A model generated the notes under the pieces. It saw nothing but the letters and a program-made list of their open reading frames with translations. It was not told the origin of the DNA and ran no database searches. A program made the translations under genes and the position numbers. Positions 49,849 to 62,088 of a stretch of 64,000 nt of DNA are shown here, one piece after another; position 1 is the stretch's first letter, and each line of letters opens with the position of its first letter. The stretch comes from Azadirachta indica (lineage: Eukaryota; Streptophyta; Magnoliopsida; Sapindales; Meliaceae): contig CM040453.1 of the NCBI GenBank assembly GCA_022749755.1, positions 15,199,368 through 15,263,367 of the forward strand. The letters run 5' to 3'.

Positions 49849-52800
49849 TTAGTTGGATGTTAAGACTCGTCCCTTGAGGGCCCAATTAGATGGAAGGCCT
49901 ATTACTTGGAATCTGTTTGTGGAGGCATTCTTGGAGAAATGCTTTCCTCGGTAGGTTCAGGATAAAGTATAGGCTGACTTTTTGAGGTTGATACTAGGGT
50001 CAAAGTCAGTAATTGAGTATGAGGAGCAGTTTAAAGCTTTATCCTGATTTGCCCTTATATTAGTGGCTGATGAAGGTAGCAATTACAAACGATTTCTTGA
50101 AGGGCTACAGTTGATGATTAAGTCTCGTTTATCTGTTCTTAAGATAATTATGTATGTTGATTTGGTAGATCACGCTACCATTATTAAGAAGGACTTGGTT
50201 GAATCTCAAGCTGCACGAGATAAGAAAGGTAAACATAATGGTCAAGGTGGGTCTTGAGATAGGAGTTTTAACAAACAAGGTGGCCAACCCCAAAGGTAGA
50301 TTACTAGGGATAATTATGGTGGTTATAAGTGATCTCATACTACTCCTTCCCAGAAGAACACAACGCCTTGCCCTCATTGTGGTAGGATGCATTAGGGAGA
50401 ATGTTATTTGAAGTTAAGAGCTTGTTTTATTTGTGGTGAAATAAGAAATAGGCTTAGAGATTGCTGGAAGTAACATGGGGTTGGTACAGAGAACCAAGCT
50501 AATAAGGGGCAGAAGAAGAAGCAAAAAGTTTGGGGATGTGGCTTCATTATGAGTTAACAGGATGCTAAGGCATCTAACAAAATGGTATCAAGTATATTGA
50601 CCTTATTCTCTAGAGATGCTAAGGCCTTATTTGATTTTGGTGCCACCCATTCATTTTTATCATGTGCATTTGTTTGTCATGCGGATAAACCTATTAAACC
50701 ATTAGAATATCATTTGTCGATTTCTACTCCCACAGGTAATAATGTATTGATGGATTGCATTTACAAATCTTATATGATTAATCTTTGCGCTAAAGAGTTT
50801 TTAGTTGATCTGTTAGCTTTAGAGATTTATGATTTTGATGTTATATTGGGAATGAGTTGGTTAGTTGCTTACCATGCCATATTAGATTGCTTTATTAAAG
50901 AGATTGTGTTTCGTATCTTGAGAAAGGCAAAGTTTGGGTTTAGAGGAATTTTGAATTGGCTTGTGTAGCAGTTCATATGCTGGCGAAGTTTGTTGAGAAG
51001 ATATACCTATAGTACAATAGTTCGGTGATGTTTTTCCTGATAAATTACTAGGGTTGCCCCTTAATGGAGAGGTGTAGTTTAGTATTGACATAGTACCCGG
51101 CACAACACTTATATCTAAGGCCCAATATTGGATGGTACCTTTAGAGCTAAAACAATTAAAGGTGCAATTGAAGGAATTGTTAGATAAAGGTTTTATTCGC
51201 TTTAATGTTTCACCCTAAGGCGCTCTAGTGTTATATGTCAAGAAGAAAGATGGTATAATGAGACTATGCATTGATTATTGGTAACTAAATCTTGTCACTA
51301 TTAAGAACAAGTACCTACTTCATTGAATTAATGATCTCTTTGATCAACTTTAAGGTGTAACAATGTTTTCAAAAATTGATCTACAATAAAGATATCAGCA
51401 ATTAAGGGTCAAGAATAATGATATTCCTAATACAACCTTAAGAACACAATACAGGCATTATGAGTTTTTGGTGATGCTGTTCGATTTGACTAATGCCCAT
51501 ATAGCTTTTATGAACTTAATGAATATAGTGTTTCAACCACATCTTGATCGATTTGTCATAGTCTTCATTAACGACATCTTAGTGTATTCAAAGAGCAAGG
51601 AAAAGCATGAGGAACATTTGAGGATGGTGTTGCAGACGCTTTGGGAGGAAATGTTGCATGCCAAATTTAAGAAATGTGAGTTCTGGTTAGACAAGGTTAC
51701 CTTTCTAGGGCATGTGGTAACAAAAGATAGAATATCCGTTAATCCTGCTAAAGTGAAGGCAATAGTAAATTAGGAACAACCTTCCAATGTCATTGAGGTT
51801 AGAAGCTTCTTAAGTTTAGTTAGTTATTATCGACGTTTCGTGGAATGTTTCTCTAGTATTACAGCTTCATTGACAAATCTGATAAAGAAATGTGTCAAGT
51901 TTGTTTTGGATGACGCATGCAAGAGGAGTTTTCAAGAACTTAAAAAAATAGGTTCGTATCTACCCTAATTTTGACTATCCCTACAAGTAGTGTGGGTTTT
52001 GCGATATATAGTGATATTTCTAGGAGAGGATTAGGTTGTATGTTAATGCAACATGACAAGCTAGTTGCATATGCTTTTAGACAGTTGAAGATTCATAAAC
52101 AAAATTATCTAACTCATGATTTGGAGTTAGTAGTAGTAGTCTTTAGTCTTAAGATTTGGAGACATTACCTATATGAAGAGAGTTGTGAGATTTTCATAGA
52201 TCACAAAAGTTTGAAGTACTTGTTCACTCATAAAGAGCTTAACCTCAGGCAAAGGAGGTGGTTAGAACTAGTGAAGGATTATGATGTTTCTATTAACTAC
52301 CATCGTGGTAAAGCGAACGTAGTGGCAGATGTGTTAAGTAGACAATCATCTAGTTCTATGGCATGTCGATCACTACTCAAAGATATGTTTTGGAAGACTT
52401 AGAGAAGATGGAGTTCGAGATGGTGACATGTGGGAATGTTAACCTTTTGGCACATTTGAGGGTTCAACCTACCTTACTTGATAGGATAAAAATGGCTTAG
52501 AGAAAGGATTCACAACTTATTAAGATTATTGAGGAAGTGAAGAATAGGCGCAAATCAGGGTTTAGATTGGTATATAATGATGTGTTATAATCAGGGTAAA
52601 AGTTATGTATGCCAATGAAAGATGAGCTAAAGGAAGAAATTATGAGAGAAGCCCATGAGTTGGTTTACAGTGTACATCCCGATAGTACCAAAATGTATCA
52701 TGATTTAAAGAACAAATTTTGATGGAAAAATATGAAGAATGAGATTACTGCATTTGTATCATGATGCTTGGTATTTTAGTAGGTTAAGATTGAACATCAG

Positions 52801-53895
52801 AGACTATGAGGGCTTTTGCAATTGCTTCCTATTCCAGAGTGGAAATGGGAGAATATCATTATAAACTTTGTTTTACCTCGTTCTAGGAGAGGTTGTGATT
52901 CTATATGGGTAATTGTTGACCAATTAACTAAGTTTACTTATTTTCTTATAGTTAAAAGTACAAACAGATTAGGGCAGATGGCGAAGATATTCTTAGGCTA
53001 GGTGGTGAGGTTACACGGTATACCGGTGTTAATTGCATCTGATAAGGATCCTCATTTTACTTCCAAGTTTTGGGCTAGCCTACACAAGAAATTGGGAACA
53101 AAGTTAAGTTTCAGCACAGTATTCCATCTTTAGACAGATGATTAATAAGAACGAACGATACAGACTCTCGAAGACATGTTGAAAGCTTATGTTCTAGACT
53201 TGAGTGGTACTTGGGAGGAGCTTCTCACTCTTATTGAGTTTGCGTATAATAACAGTATTCACTTGAACATATGTATGGCTCCTTATGAAGCTTTGTATGG
53301 TAGGAAGTGTAGACCTCTTTTCTGTTGAGGCGAGGTTGGAGAAAGACAACTATTAAGGCTAAAAATTTGTACAAATTATTGTAGAAAAAATCAAATTAAT
53401 TAAAGAAAGACTTCGAAAAACGTAAAGTAGACAATTTTGTGTTTTTAAAAGTGTCCCCATGGAAAGGAGTATTTCACTTTAGGAAGAAAAGTAAACTCAG
53501 CCATAAGTTCATAGAACCGTTTAAAATTTTGGAGAGGATTGGTCATATGGCTTATCGCATGGTCTTACCACCTAGTCTTTCTAAATTGCACAATGTGCTT
53601 CATGTTTCAATACTAAGAAAATATGTGCGAGACCCAACACATGTCCTAGACCATCAACCGATCCAAATTAATAAACATATGTCGTATGAGGAGAAGCCTA
53701 TAGAGATCATTGATCAAAAAGAACAAGTCCTAAGGAATAGACTCATTCCATTAGTAAAGATACATTGGTGCAATCATACGAGAGAGTAAGCGACTTGGGA
53801 ACGTGAAGCAAAAATGTGAGAAAAGTGCCCGAGCTTTTTTAGGTGCAAGGTACATAAAAATTTCGAGGACGAAATTTCTTTGATAGGGAAAGAAG
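49849..53895 (+). mobile_element. 5'-truncated, decayed Ty3/gypsy (chromovirus, Tekay-like) internal region
   Basis: The order gag-PR-RT-RNaseH-IN-chromodomain-like fits a plant chromovirus. The left edge begins inside gag near 49862, so the 5' LTR, primer-binding site and start of gag are missing. Remnants: gag to about 50240; a degenerate zinc knuckle near 50420-50470 whose histidine is lost; protease at 50582-50970 with FDFGA where the active site should read D-S/T-G; RT at about 51100-51775 with FINDIL in place of a YxDD-type box; RNase H at 51971-52400; integrase from about 52610 to 53330 with several stops; and a C-terminal chromodomain-like part to about 53880. Stops and shifts occur in every domain, so no functional polyprotein can be made. 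A polypurine tract (AGGGAAAGAAG) sits at 53885-53895. Confidence 0.88.
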
Positions 53896-56160
53896 TATAA
53901 CAACCTATTTTCTTCTTACTAATTAGGAAAAAAATTATGAGTTTACGATATAGTGCTAATAATGTAGAATTTTTTTTTTAAAATTTTGAAATCGCATGTT
54001 TTAAAATTGGGAAGTGGATAGTTTGATTTATTACATATTAGGTCTTTGTCTTTTCTTTACCAGTTTTGGATTGTCTTAGGAGGAATTATATAAACGTACT
54101 TTATTTTATTTTTCTTTTCTTTGTCTCTGTCTCCCATTCTTACAAAACAAACAAACGTATTTATTTGCTGATTTTGGTGGCGTGGCTTTCTCATAGACTT
54201 GTTAAGTTAAAGTAAAAGTTTTAACTATATTATACTCATGCATATTTTCAGTTCTTATATCTTATTTATTTTATATAAGTGTTATTTTATAATTTTCTAT
54301 ATAGATTCTTAAAGGCTATTATTAAGAGTAGTTTGTGTGATTTTTGTATTTTGATTAGGAATTCTAGTTTCTAGTTAAGTTTCTACATACTAGTTATTGA
54401 TTTGTGTTAAACTTTGCTTGATTTGTTGACTACAGAGTATATAAACAAATCTAATGGAAGTCCTGTTAAGAATTTTGTATTAAAATTTCTACAAACTTAA
54501 ACATCACGAATTAAGGTGCATTTAGAATTTTGTTTCACTCAAATCGGGTCAAATTCAATTTTATATAATTTTTTGAAGTTGATACTTGGATTTTGGAAGT
54601 TTGAAAATTTTGCAATGTTGTCTTGGGAAAAAAATTATTCAGTTAGCCAAATGATTTTTAAAATTATAAAATTTGGTATGATGGTTCTTCAATCTATCTA
54701 ATAGTTTTATAAATTTTCTAATTTTTGAGTAACGACAAAAATAGTTATAAATTTTTGATTGAAGACACTGTAAAACTGTTATATTCTGGACAGATTTCTG
54801 TTAAATAGAATTTAAATTATTTAGAAAATCTTCATGAATCAGAAATGAGATGAAACTTTTAGATATGATATTTTGAAATGTATTTAGCAAATCTAAAAGG
54901 TTTTGGTTTGATTCAATTTGTAATCTGAGAGATAAAAAGCTTGGAGTTTAGGATAGTCAGAAAAGAAACTAGAAACCAAATTCATGAAGGGTTAAGTTTA
55001 GGTTCTAAAATATGCTATTTAGGGTATGATTGAAATTTTGAAATTTATGTGTATGTGGTGTACTAAGTGCCCTTTATTATATAGGGAGTTTGGAATTTTT
55101 GAACTCATAGAAGTAGTCTAAAACTTGTGCTTAGATTTAGCTAAGTAATTCCATTCATAGTGTATTTGTATTTGCTTTACAATATATGTATATTTTATGC
55201 TAAATATCTATTTATTTTAATGTTTTAGAAATATCTATGAAGCTTTTATTATTAAAGAACTTATGGTACAGAGCTTTATATCTTGTCTTCATTTTTAGAT
55301 GAAAAAACTTTTTGATAACGATAATCTCATCTTGAAAATTTAATTGCAAATGATCTTATAAAGTATGTATTAACGCAAGCCAATATTTTTGAAATAAATG
55401 ATTATTGATTTATGGAAGAAAAATAATTTGGCTCATTTGTCCATAGTATTTTGATTTTGATTTTGATATTGCTTCTATTTGACTATGGTTGATATCTCTG
55501 TTTGAACCAACTGGGATCCTATTCTGATTGTATACATTATATGATTATGTTATTAGCCATGTCACTGATGGTGCAGTGACACTATGTGACATGTGCGATA
55601 TAAAGGCATTTTCCATGAAGATTTTTATAAACTGAACATTATATTATTATGGTTAATTATTGTTAATCATGGTTTTTAAACAATAACTTTATTTTTAAAT
55701 CTTACATTTCAAAATATTTCACTTGTGATTACTTGATTTTATCATTAAGGGCTTGCGAAATATTTTGTGATCATCAAGAAAAGGACATAAACATATATTA
55801 TGAATGGTATTATTTAACGAGTTAACGACTCATCTCTCATCATTTATTTTTGGTAGATTAAGTAACGAGAGTAGTGAGTTGATAGCATATCTTGGCGAAT
55901 AACATTAGATTTCCCATTTATCGTTTTGCGTTAATAGATGTTTAAGGACATTGTTATTGTTATTTATGCTTCATTTGACTTGTATTTAGAGATTTGATTT
56001 TTAATAGGATCTTGAGGATCATTTGATATTATTGGAAACATTTGATTTATCTAATAATATTTTGAGGTGTTATAATTGAAGATTTATAGTTGAGTAATAT
56101 AAACTTCGAATTGGAGTTCGTAGTCTATAGATTGACTTATGTTGGATTCGGGGTGTTACC
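53896..56160 (+). repeat. 3' LTR of the Ty3/gypsy element
   Basis: It begins TATAACAACC directly after the polypurine tract (expected TG changed to TA) and ends GGGGTGTTACC at 56160, against TIR-exon sequence. A TATA-like ATTATATAAACG lies near 54090. It is about 2.27 kb and non-coding. Its end resembles that of the solo LTR at 59397-61766. The right edge is uncertain by 1-2 bases. Confidence 0.75.
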
Positions 56161-56463
56161 AAACCAATATAATAATTTGCCGTTTCATGCTCTTGCATTC
56201 AAGAATTTTGACTAGTTCATTAAAACACCATTTAGAAGAAGCATAGTCTTTTAAGAAAATAATTACTGAAATCTTCTGCCCTTCAATTGCATTCAAAAGG
56301 ATATGAGAGATTTCATCTCCTCTCAAGAGATCTTCATTAATGAAAGTTTTTATTTTTTTCCTATGCAATGCAGCAAAGAGATGACTTGTAAAAGTTTTGC
56401 AAGTATCCTTCCCTCTAAGCTGAGGAAGACATCACAAGAAGAAGATGCTGCCGTAGACGATAT
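56156..56463 (-). pseudogene. TIR-domain exon of a TNL, cut off by the LTR
   Basis: The minus strand reads SSTAASSSCDVFLSLEG, then a 1-base deletion near 56408-56415 shifts the frame, then DTCKTFTSHLFAALHRKKIK, INEDLLRGDEISHILLNAIE, KISVIIFLKDYASSKWCFNE and LVKILECKSMKRQIIIL. The codon where a start would be expected is ATA (56461-56463). The domain ends at the LTR junction, losing its last third. It is probably the missing 5' end of the TNL remnant at 48222-49848. Confidence 0.85.
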
Positions 56464-58099
56464 TTTTGATAGAATTTTATAGTTTTCTTGTAATTTTATA
56501 GGAAAGTCTCTGAAGATTTTTCTCTTTGTTAGTCAATGACTACCTGTTCAGTCTTCATAATTTATTTATTTTCTTGGGAAAACAATAAGATTCTTCGTTG
56601 AATTTAAATGAGAATTTTTTAAAAGAATCATTGCTAGTAGCTCTAATATATGATCGACCATCTGGAATAACATTTAATGATTACAACTACCAATTCATAA
56701 AGAATGTCTATTATACTAAATAGGTTTTGGTTGGACTCTTAGACTTCCTCTATTGTGTCTTTCATCAACCTCATTAATTTCTTCTACATTTCAAGCCATT
56801 TTCTTCGGGCTTTCCCATTAAATAATTAATTTCTCGAGAAATTAATCGATTATTTGGTTTATTGGAGTGATTTCTCTCCATAATTTTAAAAATATTAATT
56901 AAAATATCTATTTATTAAAAATAATGATTATACTTTATCAAGAATAATTATTGAATAAAAAATAAATATTAAATATTTAAAATTTGATAAAATAAAATTT
57001 ATTTATTAAAAATATTTAATAAAATAAATAATGATAATTATTTTTTTACAATATTAATAATATAATATTTATTAGTATATTATAAATTTATATATTTTAT
57101 ATTTTATTTAAATTAGAATACAATCATAAATATCAGACTATAATTGTTTTATTATATAATTAATATATATTTATATAATTATTTTATTTAATTTTTAATA
57201 CGTAATTAATAATAAATTGTTAATATGTTATAAAAAAATAAATAGTTTATTTTAGTTATAATATATTAATAAATATTTAATTATCATTAGGTTATAAAAT
57301 TAAGGTTTAAAATAATTTTCTTAATTAATTACCATTAAACAGGAGTACTCTATTATTTAGTAAATTACAATTTGAATAAGTATTTTTGAAACTATTAAGA
57401 ATAAGTAGCCCAATAGATCAAACCTTTCTTTTTTATCAATTTTTTTGTAACAAGAAATCTCTAATTACAAAATAATAATTTAAGTTATGATATAATTATT
57501 TGATACAAATTTAGTACAAATAAATAAATTTGAGTTGAGAAAAAATAACATAATTAATAAATAGCTAATAAAGATGTAACACAATAAATTTAAGTTTAGA
57601 GAACTTGACACTAAACTCATTTATCATAGGATTAATTTTTCAATAATCATATTATGTTTATTCATTTATAATTAAATATATTTATTTTTCAATTTTCATA
57701 TTTTAAAGATGTTTAGTCATAATCGTCACATTTAAAATTATTCAATCATATTTAAAATAAATTTTTAAGAAAAAAGTTAAGCAAGTGATAATATTATAAT
57801 CCGTTAAACCCGTTTAATAATAATGTCAAATTAAAATTTTAAAATCTTAATACAATTAGTAAACAGGTCAATTTTGAATTAGTCTAAAATAAATTATGCT
57901 TTTTAAGACAGGTTATTCGAAAGCGTGACGTTGTTTGCGTAGGGGGAAGCCATAAAATTACTGTTTACAAATTAATGTTTTTTGCAATTTGACATTACCA
58001 AAGAGGTTAGTATAAATAATTATAATTTAAAATAATGAATAATATTTTAAATATCTTTATAAGAAAACTGTAATATTAAATAACAAAAATGTAGCATAG
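56464..58099. other. AT-rich intergenic DNA, no gene seen
   Basis: The first few hundred bases would be the old TNL promoter. The remainder (about 56880-57900) is extremely AT-rich without recognisable coding sequence. Confidence 0.6.
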
Positions 58100-58108
58100 T
58101 TATTTTAA

Positions 58109-59244
58109 GGGTTATTTTCAATTGGCTAAGATTGCCTGTATTTCCTTATAATACAAGAAATATTCTAATGCTATGTTGTATTATTTAAAGATTGAAAATA
58201 TCTTATTGAACTACAAAATTTTAATGTTTATCCAAAATTTTTTAATGGTGCTAGTACAATGACTAATATACCCCTACATGTTATAAATACCCTTAATATA
58301 TTTTATCATGTACCTCATTGAAATATTTATCATCTTTATAAACGGTAGAGTAGCATTCTGATACTTGTTGTTTCATAATAAAATATCGTTAAAAGTTGAG
58401 TAATTATATGAAATAATCCTTAAAAAAAATTAAAACTTTGAAATAGATTCAAAAAAACCTATATCTAATTTTTTAATTGGATTGAAAATCTTCATTTTGA
58501 AACAAAAGTTAAAAAACAATTAACTTCTTCATGATTCTAGCAATGCCACCAACAGTAGCAATTGCCTGTCACGTCGTGAATGCTGGTCGCTAGTAATTTT
58601 GGAGTGACGAAGAAGATTTGGCTACAGAAGTAAAGGGAATAGCGTTGATTGGCGGTAGGTTTGATAGTGATTTCAGAGAGAGTATAAGGAGTTAAGTGGT
58701 GGATGATTTAGAATTTAAGGAAGGAGAAGAAAGAGGAGGAAGAGAGTGCCTTGTAAAGGAGGGAATTAGGCTTTAAGATAGACTCAAGTTTAGATTAAAT
58801 TAAGATAATAATATTTGTATTCCTAAATTTTTTAATTTATGTCTATAAAGTTTTTGGAAAAATGAAAAAAGATTTTTTTTTTGGGTTTTATTGAAAAGAT
58901 AATTTTGCCCTCTCATCGTTAATTTTTTTTTTTTTACAGACGTTATGAATTTATAATTTGTTGAGATATTTGTTATCTTTATAAGCTGCAATACAGCGTG
59001 CCAATGCTTGTTGCATTACAATGACATATCGCTTAAAATTAAGTAGTTAGATGAAATTATTCCTTTTTATTTTGTTGAAAAGACGATTTTATCCTCTCAT
59101 TATTAAATTTTTTTAGACGGACGATGAAAATTTGTAACTCATTATTATATTTTGAATTTTTTTGTACTGCAATGTAGCATCAGAATAGTTTTTTTATCTC
59201 GACGAAATACAGGCAATTTTAAGATAGTCAGTTAAAAATAACCC
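58109..59244. mobile_element. MULE-type non-autonomous element with perfect 9-bp target duplication
   Basis: The left end is GGGTTATTTTCAATTGGCTA; the right end on the minus strand is GGGTTATTTTTAACTGACTA. Both continue into TTGCCTGTATTTC and then ATTCT(A/G)ATGCTA, an inverted repeat of roughly 80-90 bp. Identical 9-mers TTATTTTAA flank it (58100-58108 and 59245-59253). Internal direct repeats occur near 58320-58430 and 58960-59060 (TTATCTTTATAA ... AATATCG or ATATCGC). A relatively GC-rich, gene-like core lies at about 58530-58790. No transposase. Confidence 0.75.
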
Positions 59245-59253
59245 TTATTTTAA

Positions 59254-59396
59254 AAAAAAGAGAACATACTGAAAAAAGATTATAATTCTTTATTGAAAAT
59301 ATAGTGAAATTTATACTTTATTTATGAAAAACGAAGTTTTTAATCAATGTAAATGTTAAAATTATGATTTTATGAAGCATAAATAAGATGTCAAAA
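59254..59396. other. Short AT-rich spacer between MULE and solo LTR
   Basis: Nothing recognisable except the 5-bp duplication CAAAA at 59392-59396 that belongs to the adjacent LTR. Confidence 0.6.
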
Positions 59397-61766
59397 TGTA
59401 ACACCCCAAATTTCACCATAACACAACTAGATTTGGAATAAAACTCACATATACAAAATTCAATCTATCTCCACATTACAATCACAAATTCTCTCAAAAT
59501 ACAATGTCAACTTCAAAACATGTATAATCAACATATTACTAAAAATTTCAACTCAAATGTCATCTTAAAGAAGGTATTCATTATAAATTTAGCCCAAAAA
59601 TAATTATTAGAGTTTAAATCATTTACTTATACAACCAAATAAATATAAAGTAATAAGAACAATACTAATTTATCTTTAAAGAGCACATAAACTATAACGT
59701 TAATTTTCAAAACGAATCCAGCATCTTATCACCCTAAGCACAAACTTAATCTATAAAATAATAAATAGTGAGGGGTGAGCCGCCTACTGAAAAGTAAATT
59801 CATGCACAACTTTTAATGTTTAAAAATCATTTAATCCATAAACAATTATCTTTAAGAATTATTTAGTAATAAACATTTATATATGAAATCATTACTCAAA
59901 GAAAAATATTTGATAATATGTAAGCATGATCACAACTTTTAATAAAACTAATTTATAAAAAGAAATATTTAACCAATTACTTAACAAAATTATTTTGTTC
60001 ATATTTTATAATATCATCAGTACCTCGATATCTCATTTATCATAATACAGTACAATAGTACCTCAAAAATCCAGTCATTAACAGTAATAGTAATAGAAAC
60101 AATCACTATAGACAAAGAGTCAAAATAATGCAGTTTATAAAATATGACATTTCATGTAAGAAAAAGCCGATAATATTTATCTTTCATGTATATTTCGTAT
60201 AAAACATTCAATAATTTGATAAAAAATTTCTTCAAAATAACTATTTAGTCATTAAAATTATTACCCATTTTGTTGTGAAAACCTCTCATGCTTACAATAT
60301 TTTTGAGGATTAACAAAAAATATGTTATGCATAATCTACTTACTTAGACCGAACCAAAACTTTCATGCTACTTTTAGCATTCAAAGCTTTCAATCACCGT
60401 ATTCATAACAAAGTATAATTTAATCAAAATTATAATAATTCATTAATCTTAAAATATAAACAACTTATTTTTAAATCCCACTTTTTACGTATAATTTCTT
60501 TAACTATGTATCAATAACTTTTATCACATTCTAAAACCCTTTGAATTGAAACATCATAATCCTTATTCTTAGCACTCTTTATAGCTTAAATAATGAAAGT
60601 TTTAGTATTTACTCAAGATCAAAACCATATATTATAAAGATTTGAACTTACATATTCATAATCTGTCTGTTGAGTTTCTTACTGAATAACCTCAATTTAA
60701 TAATTTTTAACTCTTAATCTACTGATTGAATTAGCTAAATTTTTACAAAATTGTTGATGACACATAAAATTATCTTATTCAAAAATTTCATAGCATTTGG
60801 ACATCAAAAAGATTTTCAAAATATTTTCCTTTTCGAGTACAAATAAACTGTCCTGAATTTTCATGTTTGAGGTTCAACGATTAAAAAATTCATCATAATT
60901 TTATAAAAATCTAAAAATCACAAAACTTTGCAGAATATCAATAGACTTATATGTAAAGCAATATGTCAATTTTTAGAATATTTGAAGATCATTTGGTTGA
61001 TCAAATAAATATATATTTTCATATCTACAACAAAAGTTATTGTTCTTTAGAACAGTGGAGTAACTTTTGAAAAATCATTAAAAATTAATTTCTTAACCGA
61101 TTGTAACAAAATAAAATTATGTAAATTCATTAATGAATATAGTTTAATATCATAAAAGGATTATTAATAAAAAATACGCAAAAATCTATGTTTTAATTAT
61201 CAATAGATAGACTATTTAGACAATTCTGTAAAATTATAATCATAATAACCATCAATTAATTCTCAATCAATAATCCAATCAATCGAACATGTCACATATA
61301 CTTAAAAGTATCTTAAATCACAAAAGAGATTTAATTTAATATGCAAGATCATTTAATATCTAAGGAAGCTCACTTAGAAGACATTCGAATAGGGAATAGA
61401 TTAAGACACGTCGTTTCTTTTCTTTTTGATTTCCTCTTTTTTTCTTTGATTTTCTCTCTTTTCCTCTTCCTTTTGCTTGTCTCTCTCTTTTTGTTTTTCC
61501 CTTTTATGGTCTAAGAGAATAAGAACTCTGATTATAAACTTGTAAACTAAACTCCACCTTATATAAAATATCACTCAGCTTCCTTAACTTTTTCTTTTAC
61601 ACTTTTGTCGTATAATAAAATTCTTATTATCCAATAGTTCCATTCTTTTTAAAAATACACACATCCATCCATAATAAGTAAACTTCACCAAAAGTAAATA
61701 TACTTGTCTCATAACTTTCAATCATTTGTATTATTTACATAATACAGTAACAATTCGGGTATTACA
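59397..61766 (-). mobile_element. Solo LTR of a Ty3/gypsy element, 2.37 kb
   Basis: It begins TGTAACACCCC and ends GGGTATTACA, inverted TG...CA termini. It is flanked by identical CAAAA at 59392-59396 and 61767-61771, the 5-bp duplication expected for LTR insertion. Read on the minus strand, it starts TGTAATACCC, has a TATA-like ATTTTATATAAGG near the start and ends GGGGTGTTACA, like the 3' LTR at 53896-56160. No internal region is present, so it arose by recombination between two LTRs. Confidence 0.85.
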
Positions 61767-62088
61767 CAAAAGCTTATTTCATGATATTAAATTCTTCTTT
61801 CATAACCTACTAGAAAACTTGCATGAGTGAGGTAAATAAATTCTCATTAATTTTTAATATTACTTTAGTAGTTCAAATGACCATGTAATCATTAAACAAT
61901 ATAAGTTACCCACCAATGTCAATAGCATGTTAATTGGGAATACAGATGACATGCATTCATTCACCTAAACAATTTACTCATCATATATGCCATAATTAGC
62001 TAGCAAGCAACAGTACTCAAATTTATAATTAATTTTTTTATTGTGTAATTATGAAAAATATTGTGCTATTTCCAAACTTGTTTCTGTT

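Noticed and set aside
54516..54701. 61-codon open frame within the LTR
   Set aside because: LTR sequence with no domain similarity; a chance frame.
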